Shown here: in pieces, positions 1-12,421 of the stretch
Layout of the letters: each line of letters starts with the position of its first letter
How positions within the stretch are numbered: position 1 is the first letter of the stretch
Source of the DNA: Paenibacillus prosopidis
Lineage (GTDB): Bacteria; Bacillota; Bacilli; Paenibacillales; Paenibacillaceae
Assembly (NCBI RefSeq): GCF_003337375.1
Contig: NZ_QPJD01000009.1
Span: 244,003-308,002, forward strand
Length of the DNA: 64,000 bases
Direction of reading: 5' to 3'
The notes under the pieces: generated by a model
Told to the model about the DNA's origin: nothing
Database searches by the model: none
What the model saw: the letters and a program-made list of their open reading frames with translations, nothing else
Program-made: the position numbers and the translations under genes

Positions 1-1
1 C

Positions 2-1198
2 AGCTACCTCTTTTCAGAAATCGCGAAGCGCCGCACAAAATTCATTCAAGAAAATCCGAATGCTGAAATTATTAGTCTAGGCATCGGCGACGTTACGCGC
101 GGCTTGCCTGAAGCAGTGCTCAAAGCAATGCACAGCGCAGTGGACGAGCTTGCAGCTCCAGGCTCATTCCGCGGCTACGGCCCGGAGCAAGGCTATGATT
201 TCCTTATTCAAGCTATTATCGAAAACGATTATAAAGCGCGCGGCATCGAGATTGCATCGAACGAAGTGTTCGTAAGCGACGGCTCGAAATGCGACGTGGG
301 AAATATTCAAGAAATTTTCAGCGAAAACAGCATCGTTGCGGTTCAGGATCCTGTTTACCCGGTGTATGTGGATACCAACGTTATGGCAGGACGCTCCGGC
401 AAATACAATCAAGAAACAAAGCGTTATGAAAATATTGCATATCTGGAGTGCACAGCGGAAAATGACTTCAAACCAAGCTTGCCGGACCGCAAGGTGGACA
501 TCATTTACTTGTGCTACCCGAACAACCCGACAGGCATGACGCTGACGAAGGAAGAGCTCAAAGTGTGGGTTGATTACGCAAAAGCGAACAATTGCATCAT
601 TTTGTACGATTCGGCTTACGAAGCATTCATCCAAGAGGAAGATGTGCCGCACAGCATTTACGAAATCGAAGGCGCTCGCGAAGTGGCTATTGAATTCCGC
701 AGCTTCTCAAAAACAGCTGGCTTCACAGGCGTTCGCTGCGCGTACACAGTAGTTCCCCGTGAGCTGAAAGGCCTTGATGCGGCAGGCAACGAAGTGCTGA
801 TCAACGATCTGTGGAATCGCCGTCATACAACGAAATTCAATGGCGTGTCATACGTTACCCAACGCGGTGCCGCTGCTATTTATTCCCCTGAAGGCAAAGA
901 GCAAATCAAATCTTTGGTTGATTACTACATGACAAACGCAGCGATCATCCGCGATGGGCTTGCATCACTTGGCCTTGAAGTTTATGGCGGCGTTAATGCT
1001 CCTTACATTTGGCTGAAAACACCGAACGGGATGGATTCGTGGTCATTCTTCGACAAGCTGCTTTCTGAAGCGAACATCGTAGGTACTCCTGGTGTAGGCT
1101 TCGGACAAAGCGGTCAAGGCTATTTCCGCCTAACCGCATTTGGCAGCCGTGAAAACACAGAAAAAGCGGTTGAGCGTATCCGTAAGCTTAGCCTGTAA
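2..1198 (+). CDS. dapL: LL-diaminopimelate aminotransferase, 5'-truncated by window edge
   Basis: PLP-dependent class I/II aminotransferase converting tetrahydrodipicolinate directly to LL-2,6-diaminopimelate in lysine and peptidoglycan synthesis. The frame is open from base 2 (398 residues visible), so the start codon lies upstream of the window; judged by the family about 10-20 residues are missing. The N-terminal [11 protein letters not shown] and [14 protein letters not shown] motifs are DapL signatures. YPNNPTGM and [10 protein letters not shown] carry the substrate-binding and PLP-lysine regions. It reads into a 70-base gap before the pyr promoter and is not part of the pyr operon. The family call is firm; only the N-terminus is unknown. 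Confidence 0.93.
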   Translation, partial: SYLFSEIAKRRTKFIQENPNAEIISLGIGDVTRGLPEAVLKAMHSAVDELAAPGSFRGYGPEQGYDFLIQAIIENDYKARGIEIASNEVFVSDGSKCDVGNIQEIFSENSIVAVQDPVYPVYVDTNVMAGRSGKYNQETKRYENIAYLECTAENDFKPSLPDRKVDIIYLCYPNNPTGMTLTKEELKVWVDYAKANNCIILYDSAYEAFIQEEDVPHSIYEIEGAREVAIEFRSFSKTAGFTGVRCAYTVVPRELKGLDAAGNEVLINDLWNRRHTTKFNGVSYVTQRGAAAIYSPEGKEQIKSLVDYYMTNAAIIRDGLASLGLEVYGGVNAPYIWLKTPNGMDSWSFFDKLLSEANIVGTPGVGFGQSGQGYFRLTAFGSRENTEKAVERIRKLSL

Positions 1199-1271
1199 TA
1201 ACCAACGCTATCCTTGTATAGCCAACGGGAATAAAACCACATTAAGTATAAGCAAAAATGTTCGCTTCTAC

Positions 1272-1300
1272 TTGACATCTTTTGTCGAACGTGGGATAAT
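1272..1300 (+). promoter_or_regulatory. Sigma-A type promoter of the pyr operon
   Basis: A perfect -35 TTGACA (1272-1277) is separated by 17 bases from a -10 GATAAT (1295-1300). Transcription should begin near 1307, just ahead of the PyrR-binding leader. Confidence 0.85.
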
Positions 1301-1330
1301 TCCTATGATATACAGCAGTACCTTTAACTC

Positions 1331-1344
1331 AGTCCCGTGAGGCT
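1331..1344 (+). promoter_or_regulatory. PyrR-binding loop in the pyr attenuator leader
   Basis: AGTCCCGTGAGGCT matches the published PyrR-binding loop consensus ARUCCNGNGAGGYU at every position. With UMP or UTP bound, PyrR stabilises this anti-antiterminator hairpin, which lets the terminator at 1459-1492 form and cuts pyr expression. Because pyrR and pyrB overlap, this is the only attenuator in the operon, whereas Bacillus subtilis has three. Confidence 0.92.
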
Positions 1345-1458
1345 GGCAAGGTAGCGTGAATAACAGGTCTATAGAAGAGAAGTATAGGACATCCTTAAAC
1401 GCGCTTTCTGTGACGAAAGCTGCGGTGGTGTGCAACCTATCTTTTCGTGACTGATCAC

Positions 1459-1492
1459 AAGCTCCTTGCGAACAACGCAAGGAGCTTTTTTT
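1459..1492 (+). terminator. Attenuator terminator of the pyr operon
   Basis: Inverted repeat of 12 bases (1459-1470 with 1476-1487), a short loop and a run of T. It is the terminator half of the PyrR attenuator, between the PyrR-binding loop and pyrR. Confidence 0.9.
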
Positions 1493-1519
1493 GTCGCAAC
1501 CTGGCGAATTGGATGATGA

Positions 1520-3006
<1,487 letters not shown>

Positions 3007-3049
3007 CATTTTCAATAAAGACCGCATAAATCCGGAGGGTGAACAAACA

Positions 3050-4336
3050 ATGTCATTATGGATTATTAACGGAAACGTATGGAACGAAGCTTCGGGCAGC
3101 TTAGAAAGCAAGCACATTCGTGTCGAAAATGGCAAAATCGAAGCAATTGTAGACGGCGGGACAACGCCGGATACGGGCGGCGCACAAGTCATTGATGCAC
3201 AGGGCAAACTTGTATCGCCGGGCTTTATCGATATGCACGTTCATTTACGCGATCCGGGATTCGAATATAAAGAAGATATTGCGACAGGAACCCGTTCCGC
3301 AGCCAAAGGCGGCTTTACAACCATTGCTTGCATGCCGAACACGCGCCCGGTAACGGATACGCCGGAAACGGTCAAATATATTACGGATAAAGCAGAGCAA
3401 GTCGGCATCGTTAAGGTGCTTCCCTATGCAGCTATTACCAAAAATGAGCTTGGACGGGAACTGACGGATTTCGCCGCACTGAAGGAAGCTGGAGCGATTG
3501 GTTTTACGGATGACGGGGTCGGCGTACAGAATGCTCAAATGATGAAGAATGCTATGGCGCTTGCCAAATCGATGGATATGCCAATCATCGCACACTGCGA
3601 AGATGATTCACTGGTTGAAGGGGCATGGGCCTCTGAAGGCGAGTTCTCTCGCAAGCATGGCCTGAAGGGTATCCCGAATGAGTCCGAAGCGATTCACGTC
3701 GGCAGAGATGTATTGCTCGCTGAAGCGACAGGCGTTCATTACCATGTATGCCATGTAAGCACGGAACAATCGGTCCGGCTCATCCGTCTTGCGAAGCAAA
3801 TCGGCGTTCGTGTTACTGCTGAAGTTTGCCCGCATCACCTGCTGCTGTCGGATGAGGATATTCCGGGTCTTGACGACGCCAACTGGAAAATGAATCCTCC
3901 GCTTCGCACGCCGCGGGATGTTCAAGCGGTCATTGAAGCGCTTGAGGATGGAACGATCGATATGGTCGTAACCGACCACGCGCCGCACAGCGCGGAAGAA
4001 AAGGCCCGCGGCGTACAGCTGGCACCTTTCGGAATCGTAGGCTTCGAGACAGCCTTCCCGCTCTTGTACACAAAGTTCGTGCAAACAGGACAATGGACTT
4101 TAGGATTCCTTTTGCAGCGTATGACTGCAGATCCTGCCCGCGTCTTCCGTCTTCCGACAGGCCGGTTAACGCAAGGAGCTCCGGCTGACCTAACAATTGT
4201 TGATCTGAACAGTGAGCGCACAGTAGACCCAAGCACCTTTGCATCAAAAAGCAACAATACGCCATTCGGCGGCTGGAAGCTTAGCGGCTGGCCGGTAGCG
4301 ACTATCGTAGACGGCGTTGTAGTCTGGTCTGAATAG
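3050..4336 (+). CDS. pyrC: Dihydroorotase
   Basis: Zinc amidohydrolase that cyclises carbamoyl aspartate to dihydroorotate. From this ATG it has 428 residues, the normal length for the Bacillus type. Metal-binding motifs are visible in order: DMHVHLRDPG, AHCEDD, CHVST and TDHAPH. A strong GGAGGGTG at 3033-3040 fixes the start. The same frame is open upstream into pyrB, but that extension is pyrB sequence read out of frame and is rejected. Confidence 0.95.
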   Translation: MSLWIINGNVWNEASGSLESKHIRVENGKIEAIVDGGTTPDTGGAQVIDAQGKLVSPGFIDMHVHLRDPGFEYKEDIATGTRSAAKGGFTTIACMPNTRPVTDTPETVKYITDKAEQVGIVKVLPYAAITKNELGRELTDFAALKEAGAIGFTDDGVGVQNAQMMKNAMALAKSMDMPIIAHCEDDSLVEGAWASEGEFSRKHGLKGIPNESEAIHVGRDVLLAEATGVHYHVCHVSTEQSVRLIRLAKQIGVRVTAEVCPHHLLLSDEDIPGLDDANWKMNPPLRTPRDVQAVIEALEDGTIDMVVTDHAPHSAEEKARGVQLAPFGIVGFETAFPLLYTKFVQTGQWTLGFLLQRMTADPARVFRLPTGRLTQGAPADLTIVDLNSERTVDPSTFASKSNNTPFGGWKLSGWPVATIVDGVVVWSE

Positions 4337-4402
4337 TAACTTTTTTAAAATCTTACTTAAGCAAATAGATGGTTAGCAATCAACACCTGAGGAGTGATAC
4401 GG

Positions 4403-5548
4403 ATGCAAGCAAGATTATTGTTGGAAGACGGTACGTTGTTTACGGGCCTTTCGTTCGGCGCAGATGCGCAAATGATGGGCGAGGTTGTATTTAATACAGG
4501 AATTACTGGTTATCAAGAGGTACTTTCGGATCCGTCTTACTGCGGACAGATCGTAACTATGACATACCCGCTTATCGGAAACTACGGCATTACGCGTGAT
4601 GACTTCGAAGCCGTACGCCCCTACATTCACGGCTTTGTCGTTCGTCGCCATGAAGAGGTACCGAGCAACTGGCGCGCACAATATTCCCTTGGCCAAATGC
4701 TTAAGGAATACGGCATTCCGGGCATCAGCGACATTGATACGCGGATGCTGACTCGGAAGCTGCGTCACTACGGTACGATGAAAGGTCTTATCACGACTGG
4801 CAACGAGCGCATTGAAGAGCTGGCTGAGCGTCTGAATATTTCGAAGCTAATGACAGATCAAGTGGCTCGCACGTCAACGCAGCATCTGTTCTCAAGCCCA
4901 GGAGAAGGCGAGCGAATCGTACTGGTTGATTTTGGCGCAAAAAGCGGTATCCTGCGCGAATTAACAAAACGCGGCTGCGATGTCGTTGTCGTTCCTCACA
5001 ATACGACTGCAGAAGAAATTCGCCGTCTGGCTCCAGACGGTATACAATTGTCGAACGGCCCTGGGGATCCGAAGGATGTCCCTTACGCGGTAAAAATGAT
5101 TTCCGAACTGCTGGGCGAATATCCGATCTTCGGCATTTGCCTTGGTCACCAGCTGTTTGCCCTGGCTTGCGGCGCAGATACAACGAAGCTGAAGTTCGGT
5201 CACCGCGGCGGTAACCACCCTGTCAAAGAATTGTCGACTAACCGCTGCTACATCACATCGCAAAACCACGGTTATACAGTGCTTGAGGAGTCCGTACCCG
5301 ATACGCAGCTGTCTGTAACGCATATCAACAACAATGACCGTACAATTGAAGGTTTGAAGCACAATACATTCCCGGCGTTTTCGGTTCAATATCACCCGGA
5401 AGCAGCGCCAGGTCCATACGATTCAAGCTATTTGTTTGATGAGTTCCTGCAAATGATCCGTACGCACAAGAAAAATAACCCACAAAAACCTCGTCAGGCT
5501 GTGTTATCGGAGACGTTGAAAGGAGAGCTTCAATATGCCCAAAAATAA
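4403..5548 (+). CDS. carA: Carbamoyl-phosphate synthase small (glutaminase) subunit
   Basis: Hydrolyses glutamine and passes ammonia to CarB. It has 381 residues from the ATG at 4403, chosen because GAGGAG lies just upstream; a GTG three codons earlier is in frame but overlaps that site. The class I amidotransferase nucleophile is Cys246 in GICLGHQ, and the HPE triad element is near the C-terminus. The stop overlaps carB by 14 bases. In B. subtilis this gene is called pyrAA. Confidence 0.95.
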   Translation: MQARLLLEDGTLFTGLSFGADAQMMGEVVFNTGITGYQEVLSDPSYCGQIVTMTYPLIGNYGITRDDFEAVRPYIHGFVVRRHEEVPSNWRAQYSLGQMLKEYGIPGISDIDTRMLTRKLRHYGTMKGLITTGNERIEELAERLNISKLMTDQVARTSTQHLFSSPGEGERIVLVDFGAKSGILRELTKRGCDVVVVPHNTTAEEIRRLAPDGIQLSNGPGDPKDVPYAVKMISELLGEYPIFGICLGHQLFALACGADTTKLKFGHRGGNHPVKELSTNRCYITSQNHGYTVLEESVPDTQLSVTHINNNDRTIEGLKHNTFPAFSVQYHPEAAPGPYDSSYLFDEFLQMIRTHKKNNPQKPRQAVLSETLKGELQYAQK

Positions 5549-8500
5549 TGAACTCAAAAAAATTCTCGTGATCGGATCCGGTCCGATCGTCATCGGACAA
5601 GCGGCTGAATTCGACTATGCAGGCACTCAAGCTTGCCAAGCGCTCAAGGAAGAAGGCTACGAGGTTGTTCTTATAAACAGTAACCCGGCTACAATCATGA
5701 CCGATACAAACATGGCAGATAAAGTATATATCGAGCCGATTACGCTTGATTTCGTATCGCAAATCATCCGCCAGGAGCGTCCGGACGGATTGCTTCCGAC
5801 GCTTGGCGGTCAAACGGGCCTTAACATGGCGGTTGAGCTTGCCCGTGCCGGCGTTCTAGAACGCGAGAACGTGAAGCTGCTCGGAACACAGCTGACGGCT
5901 ATCGAGAAAGCGGAGGATCGCGACTTATTCCGTGAACTTATGCGTGAACTGGAGCAGCCGGTACCAGACAGCGATATCGTAACGACAGTAGAAGATGCAG
6001 TAAACTTCGCTAACAAAATCGGTTATCCGATCATCGTTCGTCCTGCTTATACACTTGGCGGAACTGGCGGCGGTATTTGCGCGAACGAAGAAGAGCTTCG
6101 TGAAATCGTTGCATCCGGTATTCGTTACAGCCCGATTAACCAATGTTTGATCGAGAAATCGATTGCGGGCATGAAGGAAGTTGAATATGAAGTTATGCGT
6201 GATGCGAACGACAACTGTATCGTCGTTTGCAACATGGAGAACTTCGACCCGGTTGGCGTACATACTGGGGACAGTATCGTTGTTGCGCCCAGCCAAACGT
6301 TGTCCGACCGTGAGTATCAAATGCTGCGCTCGGCATCGCTCAAAATCATTCGCGCTCTAAATATTGAGGGCGGCTGCAACGTACAATTCGCACTAGATCC
6401 GCAAAGCTACCAATACTATGTAATCGAAGTAAATCCGCGTGTAAGCCGTTCATCGGCACTTGCTTCGAAAGCAACAGGCTATCCAATTGCTAAAATGGCT
6501 GCTAAAATCGCTATCGGCTATACGCTTGATGAGCTTGTAAACCCGGTTACGGGGCAAACGTACGCTTGCTTCGAGCCAACGCTCGATTACATCGTTTCGA
6601 AAATTCCGCGCTGGCCTTTCGACAAATTCGTTAACGCGAACCGTAAGCTGGGGACACAAATGAAAGCGACCGGCGAGGTAATGGCCATAGGCCGTACATT
6701 CGAGGAATCCATTCATAAAGCGGTTCGCTCACTCGAAATCGGTGCACACCGCATTCATTTGAAGGATGCATCTTCCCTTGAGGACGCCGTGCTCCGCACC
6801 CGCCTTGAGAAACCGGACGATGAGCGTATGTTCCTTGTAGCGGAAGCGTTCCGCCGCGGCTATAAGCTGCAAGAAATTCAAGATATCACGAATATCGACT
6901 GGTGGTTCCTTGATAAAATCCAATCGATCGTCGCTTTCGAGGATCGTCTGCGCAGCGAATCGACATTGTCGCAGCAATCGCTGTATGAAGCGAAGCGTAA
7001 AGGCTTCTCCGACCGCTCTATTGCTGAAATTCGCCGAGAAGGCTACCCGAATGGCAGTCATACGACGGAAGCGGACGTACGTGCCCTTCGTGTACAGCTT
7101 AACCTGAAGCCCGTTTACAAAATGGTTGATACCTGCGCTGCGGAATTTGAAGCGTCGACACCTTACTACTATTCAACATACGAAGTAGAAAATGAAGTTA
7201 TCGAGACAGACAAACAAAAGGTTCTCGTTCTCGGCTCCGGTCCGATCCGTATCGGTCAAGGTATTGAATTTGACTATTCGACGGTTCATGCGGTTTGGGC
7301 CATCCAAAACGCCGGCTACGAAGCCGTTATCATCAACAACAATCCGGAGACCGTATCGACAGACTTCAGCACATCCGACCGTCTGTATTTTGAACCGTTG
7401 TTCTTCGAGGATGTAATGAATGTGATCGAACAAGAGAAGCCGCTTGGCGTTATCGTGCAATTCGGCGGTCAAACCGCGATCAACCTTGCAGCTCCGCTTG
7501 CACAAGCCGGCGTCCGTATTCTTGGCTCCAGCCTCGAGAGCATCGATATGGCGGAAGACCGCAAAAAGTTCGAGGCTTTGTTACGCAGCTTAAACATTGC
7601 GCAGCCGGAAGGCAGCACGGTTACCTCGGTTGACGATGCGGTTAAGACTGCTCAAGGGCTTGGTTATCCGGTACTCGTTCGTCCGTCTTACGTACTTGGC
7701 GGCCGGGCAATGGAGATTGTATATTCGGACGAAGAATTGCTCAGCTATATGGAAGTAGCTGTTAAGATCAACCCGGAGCATCCCGTATTGATCGACCGTT
7801 ACATGCTCGGCAAAGAGGCTGAGGTTGATGCGATCTGCGATGGCGAAACGGTTCTTATTCCAGGTATTATGGAGCATGTAGAGCGCGCAGGGGTTCACTC
7901 CGGCGACTCCATCGCGGTATACCCGCCGCAATCATTGTCTGATGATATTAAGCAGCAAATTATCGATATTACGATCAAAATTTCCAAAGCGCTGCAAGTA
8001 ATCGGCCTTGTAAATATCCAGTTTGTCATTCACCAAGATAAAGTGTATGTAATCGAAGTGAATCCGCGTTCGTCGCGTACGGTTCCTTTCTTGAGCAAAG
8101 TAACAAACCTGCCAATGGCAAACCTTGCAACGAAAGCGATTCTTGGCACGAAGCTTGCCGAGCTGGGCTATACAGACGGCTTGTGGCCGGAAGATGAATA
8201 TGTATCGGTTAAGGTTCCTGTGTTCTCCTTCGCGAAGCTGCGCCGAGTTGACCCTACCCTAACGCCTGAGATGAAATCGACGGGCGAGGTTATGGGACGC
8301 GATGTGAAATACGCTAAGGCGCTATTCAAAGGTCTTATCGGAGCAGGAATGAAGATCCCTACTACCGGTGCAATTATTGCAACTGTAGCGGATAAAGATA
8401 AAGAAGAAGCGACAGAATTGCTTCGCGGCTTCTACAATCTCGGTTACAAAATTATCGCAACGGGCGGAACAGCAGCAGCGCTTCAAGCTGCCGGCTTGCA

Positions 8501-8756
8501 TGTGACTACAGTGAATAAGCTGAGCGAAGGCTCGCCGAACATTCTCGATCTCGTACGCGAAGGTCAAGCTCATTTCGTAGTCAACACGCTTACGAAGGGC
8601 AAGACACCAGAGCGCGACGGCTTCCGTATTCGCCGTGAAGCGGTTGAGAACGGCGTTGTTTGTATGACGTCGCTTGATACAGTACGCGCCCTGCTTGTTA
8701 TGCTTGAAACCATCAACTTCTCCTCGCGTTCGATGCCTGTGCTGCAGAAGAAGTAA
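5535..8756 (+). CDS. carB: Carbamoyl-phosphate synthase large subunit
   Basis: Makes carbamoyl phosphate from bicarbonate, ammonia and two ATP. At 1073 residues it is full length. The two homologous synthetase halves are clear: [17 protein letters not shown] near residue 14 and [16 protein letters not shown] near residue 566. Each is followed by a full ATP-grasp domain and ends in a VNPRVSRSS / VNPRSSRTV motif. A C-terminal MGS-like allosteric domain follows. AAAGGAGAG precedes the ATG inside the end of carA. Called pyrAB in B. subtilis. Confidence 0.96.
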   Translation: MPKNNELKKILVIGSGPIVIGQAAEFDYAGTQACQALKEEGYEVVLINSNPATIMTDTNMADKVYIEPITLDFVSQIIRQERPDGLLPTLGGQTGLNMAVELARAGVLERENVKLLGTQLTAIEKAEDRDLFRELMRELEQPVPDSDIVTTVEDAVNFANKIGYPIIVRPAYTLGGTGGGICANEEELREIVASGIRYSPINQCLIEKSIAGMKEVEYEVMRDANDNCIVVCNMENFDPVGVHTGDSIVVAPSQTLSDREYQMLRSASLKIIRALNIEGGCNVQFALDPQSYQYYVIEVNPRVSRSSALASKATGYPIAKMAAKIAIGYTLDELVNPVTGQTYACFEPTLDYIVSKIPRWPFDKFVNANRKLGTQMKATGEVMAIGRTFEESIHKAVRSLEIGAHRIHLKDASSLEDAVLRTRLEKPDDERMFLVAEAFRRGYKLQEIQDITNIDWWFLDKIQSIVAFEDRLRSESTLSQQSLYEAKRKGFSDRSIAEIRREGYPNGSHTTEADVRALRVQLNLKPVYKMVDTCAAEFEASTPYYYSTYEVENEVIETDKQKVLVLGSGPIRIGQGIEFDYSTVHAVWAIQNAGYEAVIINNNPETVSTDFSTSDRLYFEPLFFEDVMNVIEQEKPLGVIVQFGGQTAINLAAPLAQAGVRILGSSLESIDMAEDRKKFEALLRSLNIAQPEGSTVTSVDDAVKTAQGLGYPVLVRPSYVLGGRAMEIVYSDEELLSYMEVAVKINPEHPVLIDRYMLGKEAEVDAICDGETVLIPGIMEHVERAGVHSGDSIAVYPPQSLSDDIKQQIIDITIKISKALQVIGLVNIQFVIHQDKVYVIEVNPRSSRTVPFLSKVTNLPMANLATKAILGTKLAELGYTDGLWPEDEYVSVKVPVFSFAKLRRVDPTLTPEMKSTGEVMGRDVKYAKALFKGLIGAGMKIPTTGAIIATVADKDKEEATELLRGFYNLGYKIIATGGTAAALQAAGLHVTTVNKLSEGSPNILDLVREGQAHFVVNTLTKGKTPERDGFRIRREAVENGVVCMTSLDTVRALLVMLETINFSSRSMPVLQKK

Positions 8757-8785
8757 TCTAAATAAGCTCACCGCAGCTTAAAAGT

Positions 8786-8867
8786 ACGGCCAGCGTCAGA
8801 TGCTTCGCGTAGTTCCGTCATGGATACGAAAATCCAGGGGCTGCCCGCGAAGCGGACGTATGGCCGT
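8786..8867 (+). other. Multi-tier inverted repeat in the carB-pyrF gap
   Basis: Three nested stems can be drawn by eye. An outer 7-bp stem is ACGGCCA (8786-8792) with TGGCCGT (8861-8867). A middle 8-bp stem is GCTTCGCG (8802-8809) with CGCGAAGC (8846-8853). A 5-bp apical hairpin is TGGAT (8821-8825) with ATCCA (8832-8836). No T-run follows, so it is not an ordinary terminator. It sits exactly where pyrK and pyrD lie in Bacillus operons. It could be an mRNA processing or stability element; its function is unknown. Confidence 0.55.
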
Positions 8868-8905
8868 TTATTATGCAAATGAACAGAGAAAAGGGGAAAT
8901 TTCGA

Positions 8906-9643
8906 ATGAAGCTGACTACCGAGCAGGCGGCTGGACGAATTATGGTTGCGCTGGATTATCCGGATGCAGCGGCGGCGGAACGTTTAATCGCCGAGCTGCA
9001 GGGGATTCCTTGTTATATGAAGGTTGGGATGCAATTATTTTATGCAGCAGGTCCTTCCTTCGTGGAAAGCTTGAAAAAACGAGGCTACTACGTTTTTCTC
9101 GATGTGAAGATGCATGATATCCCGAATACGGTAAAAGGCGGAGCAAACAGCGTGACCAAGCTTGGCGTCGATATGTTTAACGTTCATGCCGCAGGCGGCA
9201 GCGCAATGCTTGAAGCAGCGCTTGAAGGTGTTGATGCTGCGGTTACCGGCAGCGGATTACTTAAGCCAACAGTAATTGCCGTCACCCACCTGACAAGCAC
9301 GAGCCAATCGATGCTTAATGAGCAAATTGGAATTAACGGAACGGTAGAAGCTGCGGTGCTTCGATATGCCGAGTTGACTAAAGCAGCCGGACTTGATGGT
9401 GTTGTAGCATCGCCATCTGAGGTGGAAGCCATTAAAGCAGCATGCGGAGCTTCTTTTAAAACAGTAACACCTGGCATCAGGCCAAAGGGTGCAGACGTAA
9501 ATGATCAATCCCGTATTATGACGCCTAGCGAAGCGCTTCGGCAGGGTACGGATTACATGGTTATCGGCCGGCCGATTACAGCCGCGCCGCAGCCGCGCGC
9601 AGCGTTAGAATCTATTATTAAGGAGCTGATTTCCTATGAGTAA
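8906..9643 (+). CDS. pyrF: Orotidine 5'-phosphate decarboxylase
   Basis: Decarboxylates OMP to UMP, the last step of de novo pyrimidine synthesis. It has 245 residues from the ATG at 8906, supported by AAGGGGA at 8891-8896; an ATG at 8873 in frame lacks a site. The catalytic DVKMHDIPNT motif and the phosphate-binding TPGIRP loop are present. It overlaps pyrE by eight bases. The preceding gap (8757-8905) contains a structured inverted repeat and no gene. Confidence 0.95.
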   Translation: MKLTTEQAAGRIMVALDYPDAAAAERLIAELQGIPCYMKVGMQLFYAAGPSFVESLKKRGYYVFLDVKMHDIPNTVKGGANSVTKLGVDMFNVHAAGGSAMLEAALEGVDAAVTGSGLLKPTVIAVTHLTSTSQSMLNEQIGINGTVEAAVLRYAELTKAAGLDGVVASPSEVEAIKAACGASFKTVTPGIRPKGADVNDQSRIMTPSEALRQGTDYMVIGRPITAAPQPRAALESIIKELISYE

Positions 9644-10283
9644 ATTGACTTTATCGGAATTGCCGACAGAAATTGCCAAGAGCCTGCTTGAAATCGAAGC
9701 GGTTGCGCTTCGGCCGAACGAGCCCTTTACATGGACTTCAGGAATTAAATCGCCTATCTATTGCGACAATCGCCTTACAATGACTTATCCAGCTATTCGT
9801 GATCTTGTAGCAGAAGGCTTCGCAACGATCATTCGGGAGCGTTACCCTGATGCAGAAGTCATAGCAGGAACATCAACGGCCGGTATTCCCCATGCGGCAT
9901 GGGTTGCCCAAAAGCTGAACCTGCCAATGGCTTACATTCGCGACAAAGCAAAGGGCCACGGCAAACAAAATCAGATTGAGGGCCGTGTGCTCCCGGGTCA
10001 AAAGGTAGTCGTAATCGAGGATTTGATCTCTACAGGCGGCAGTTCATTGAAGGCGGCGTTAGCTGTTCGTGAAGCTGGCGCAGAGGTTTGTGCGGTACTG
10101 GCTATTTTCACTTATGAATTCGATCAAGCCGTACAAGCGTTTGCTGCGGAGAAAATGCAGCTTGAAACTTTATCCAACTACAGCGCGCTTATTCAAACAG
10201 CAGTGGAGCTTGGCAAGGTGGCTGCCGGGGATGTTGCGGCGCTGCAGGCTTGGAGAAACGATCCGCAATCGTTTGGAAAATAA
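9636..10283 (+). CDS. pyrE: Orotate phosphoribosyltransferase
   Basis: Transfers phosphoribose from PRPP to orotate. It has 215 residues. The PRPP-binding motif VVVIEDLISTGGSS sits near residues 124-137, and the flexible loop with KGHGKQNQIEG just before it. AAGGAG at 9620-9625 lies inside pyrF. Last gene of the pyr operon, followed by a strong terminator at 10306-10344. Confidence 0.95.
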   Translation: MSKLTLSELPTEIAKSLLEIEAVALRPNEPFTWTSGIKSPIYCDNRLTMTYPAIRDLVAEGFATIIRERYPDAEVIAGTSTAGIPHAAWVAQKLNLPMAYIRDKAKGHGKQNQIEGRVLPGQKVVVIEDLISTGGSSLKAALAVREAGAEVCAVLAIFTYEFDQAVQAFAAEKMQLETLSNYSALIQTAVELGKVAAGDVAALQAWRNDPQSFGK

Positions 10284-10305
10284 GCATTTTAGTGTAAAAT
10301 TATGT

Positions 10306-10344
10306 AAGCATGTTCTCCTTGTGAAGGAGGGCATGCTTTTTTTT
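10306..10344 (+). terminator. Rho-independent terminator of the pyr operon
   Basis: AAGCATG...CATGCTT hairpin with an inner TCTCCTT/AAGGAGG arm, followed by eight T. It ends the operon right after pyrE. Confidence 0.88.
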
Positions 10345-10466
10345 GATATCATAAGTCATAATTCGACACAAAAATATTAAAAAATCGTCTCAACCCTTTC
10401 ATTTGATTGTGTTTCTATCCGATAAATAACTATATAGAATATAAATAATCTGAGGGGCGGTTTTTT

Positions 10467-12194
10467 ATGAAATTACCTTTACGTTTGAGACTTTCGTTGT
10501 TAGCTGTCATTCCACTCTTCTTTTTCGTTTTTACCGGATTTTATTTGCTCAGTGAGCAGCGATCGATGTTAGATGAGATGTCTGACCAAATTTATCAGAC
10601 AACGAATAAGGTTGATTCACTTATATTAAATGCGGATCGAGATATGTATCAGGCTTTTCAAGCTTATTTGAAGATTGAATCGGGGACGTTGGATCAAGCA
10701 GGTGCCGATGCTGCCCTGGAGGAAATGGCTGAGAATATTAAGCAGGTCGAGGAGCGGGTGAGGGAAGCGAAGACCATTCTTTTCGAAAAAGAACTGCAAG
10801 GTCTAGCCTATGGTGAATCCAAGCGGACAGCCGATCAAATATTGCTTGAGTTTAAAGGTAATTTTAATTATTGGACATCCGCTGCCGTTACAGCAGCTTC
10901 AGATGGGGTAAACCAGTTTCAAAATAAAGAAATCAATGACAGCTTCCTAATTAGCCGTTCGGGCATAGATGAAATAGGAGGAAGCGTCGACATTCATGCT
11001 GAAATGACGATTGCTAAAATTAGTGACCAAATGCAAAAAAACCAGCTTACTTTACTCATTGGCATTATCATTGTTACTGTTTCATTATTTGTCGCCGTAT
11101 TTTTTACAATCCGCCATATTATGAAAACGATTACAAGCGTAGTTAATAAAACACAGCGTGTTACTGAAGGTGATTTGACGGTTTTGCCTGATCGGAAGTA
11201 CAGCAAAGACGAGCTGGGCAACATTTCCAGGTCGGTCGATCATATGATAGGAACAATGAAGCAGCTCATATCAGGGATTGCTGACAATGCAAGCGAAGTA
11301 AGCAAATCGTCCGCTCAGCTGACAACAGCATCGAAGGAATCCGCCGCGGCAGCAGAGCATGTAGCGATTAACATTCAAGAAGTGGCTAACGGCTCGGAAG
11401 TTCAAGCAAGAGGAGCGGTAGAAACGTCAAGAGCGATTGAGGAGATGACAATCGGCATCCAACGAATTGCTGAAAATACTTCTATGCTAGCTGATCAATC
11501 GGCCTCTACTTCGCATCAAGCAGACCAAGGACAAGCAGCACTTATACGCTTAATTGAGCAAATGCTCGAAGTAAAGTCCTTTATCAGCAAGCTGGCAGAT
11601 ACAATCGGTATGCTCGAACATCGCTCGCAGCAAATTGGCGCCATCGCCGAAAACATTACTTCCTTTTCGAATCAGACGAACATTCTCTCTCTTAACGCTT
11701 CGATTGAAGCGGCACGTGCGGGTGAGCACGGCAGAGGGTTTGCAGTTGTTGCGGGAGAAATCCGCAAGCTGGCGGCAAGCTCGCTTGAATCAGCAGACGG
11801 CATCCATCAGCTGGTTGATGTCACACGGAGAGAAATAGCAGGAGCTTCGGCTTGTATGACTCAAACGATGCAAGAGGTTGAACGGGGCGATGAAAGGGTA
11901 AGAGAAGTGAGGCAAAATCTTGATATTATCGTATCTGCCATTATACAGATGACCGAGCAGCTCCAAGAAAACTCCGCGATTACGGAACAAATGTCTGCCA
12001 GCTCGCAGCAGGTAAGCGCTTCAATGGAGCAGACCGCTTCCACTGCGGCACTAAACCTGGAAAAGACAGAAAGCGTTGCAGCGGCAACGGAGGAACAGCT
12101 GGCGTTGATGGAAAATATTTTGTCGTCGGCAGGACACTTAGATGCAATTGTACGTGAGCTTGATCTTGCAATTTCGCAATTTAAAGTGAAGTAG
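10467..12194 (+). CDS. Methyl-accepting chemotaxis protein
   Basis: Transmembrane chemoreceptor of 575 residues. TM1 is at about residues 9-29 and TM2 at about 193-215. An extracellular four-helix-bundle-like sensor of about 160 residues lies between them. A HAMP domain follows (about 215-270), then a long cytoplasmic coiled coil. The hairpin tip, EHGRGFAVVAGEIRKLA, is near residue 420 and is the CheA/CheW contact region. The ligand cannot be told from the sequence. A CCGATAA at 10419-10425 resembles a sigma-D -10 box, but no matching -35 was found. It is monocistronic, with terminators on both sides. Confidence 0.93.
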   Translation: MKLPLRLRLSLLAVIPLFFFVFTGFYLLSEQRSMLDEMSDQIYQTTNKVDSLILNADRDMYQAFQAYLKIESGTLDQAGADAALEEMAENIKQVEERVREAKTILFEKELQGLAYGESKRTADQILLEFKGNFNYWTSAAVTAASDGVNQFQNKEINDSFLISRSGIDEIGGSVDIHAEMTIAKISDQMQKNQLTLLIGIIIVTVSLFVAVFFTIRHIMKTITSVVNKTQRVTEGDLTVLPDRKYSKDELGNISRSVDHMIGTMKQLISGIADNASEVSKSSAQLTTASKESAAAAEHVAINIQEVANGSEVQARGAVETSRAIEEMTIGIQRIAENTSMLADQSASTSHQADQGQAALIRLIEQMLEVKSFISKLADTIGMLEHRSQQIGAIAENITSFSNQTNILSLNASIEAARAGEHGRGFAVVAGEIRKLAASSLESADGIHQLVDVTRREIAGASACMTQTMQEVERGDERVREVRQNLDIIVSAIIQMTEQLQENSAITEQMSASSQQVSASMEQTASTAALNLEKTESVAAATEEQLALMENILSSAGHLDAIVRELDLAISQFKVK

Positions 12195-12204
12195 AAGCAG
12201 GCTG

Positions 12205-12256
12205 AAAGCTGTTTTTAGCACAATGCGCAAGCATAGGCTGAAAGCAGCTTTTTTTA
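12205..12256 (+). terminator. Terminator after the chemoreceptor gene
   Basis: A 15-bp stem pairs 12205-12219 with 12237-12251, with two G-U pairs, and runs into a T-tract. Confidence 0.75.
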
Positions 12257-12421
12257 TTAAACCTTATGCGATGAAAATGTTTATAAAAGTTGTTTAAAAT
12301 CGTCGTAACTTTTTGAGCTTGTCCTTCGTCTATCATGTAAGATGAGAATTATGAAAGTTGAAATAGCAATAAATAATGGTTTTTTTATTAAAACATGGTT
12401 AAGGAGGGATCGGGAGCGCTC

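Noticed and set aside
10419..10425. Sigma-D type -10 box (CCGATAA) before the chemoreceptor gene
   Set aside because: No TAAA-like -35 at the right distance; kept only as a remark in the gene entry.
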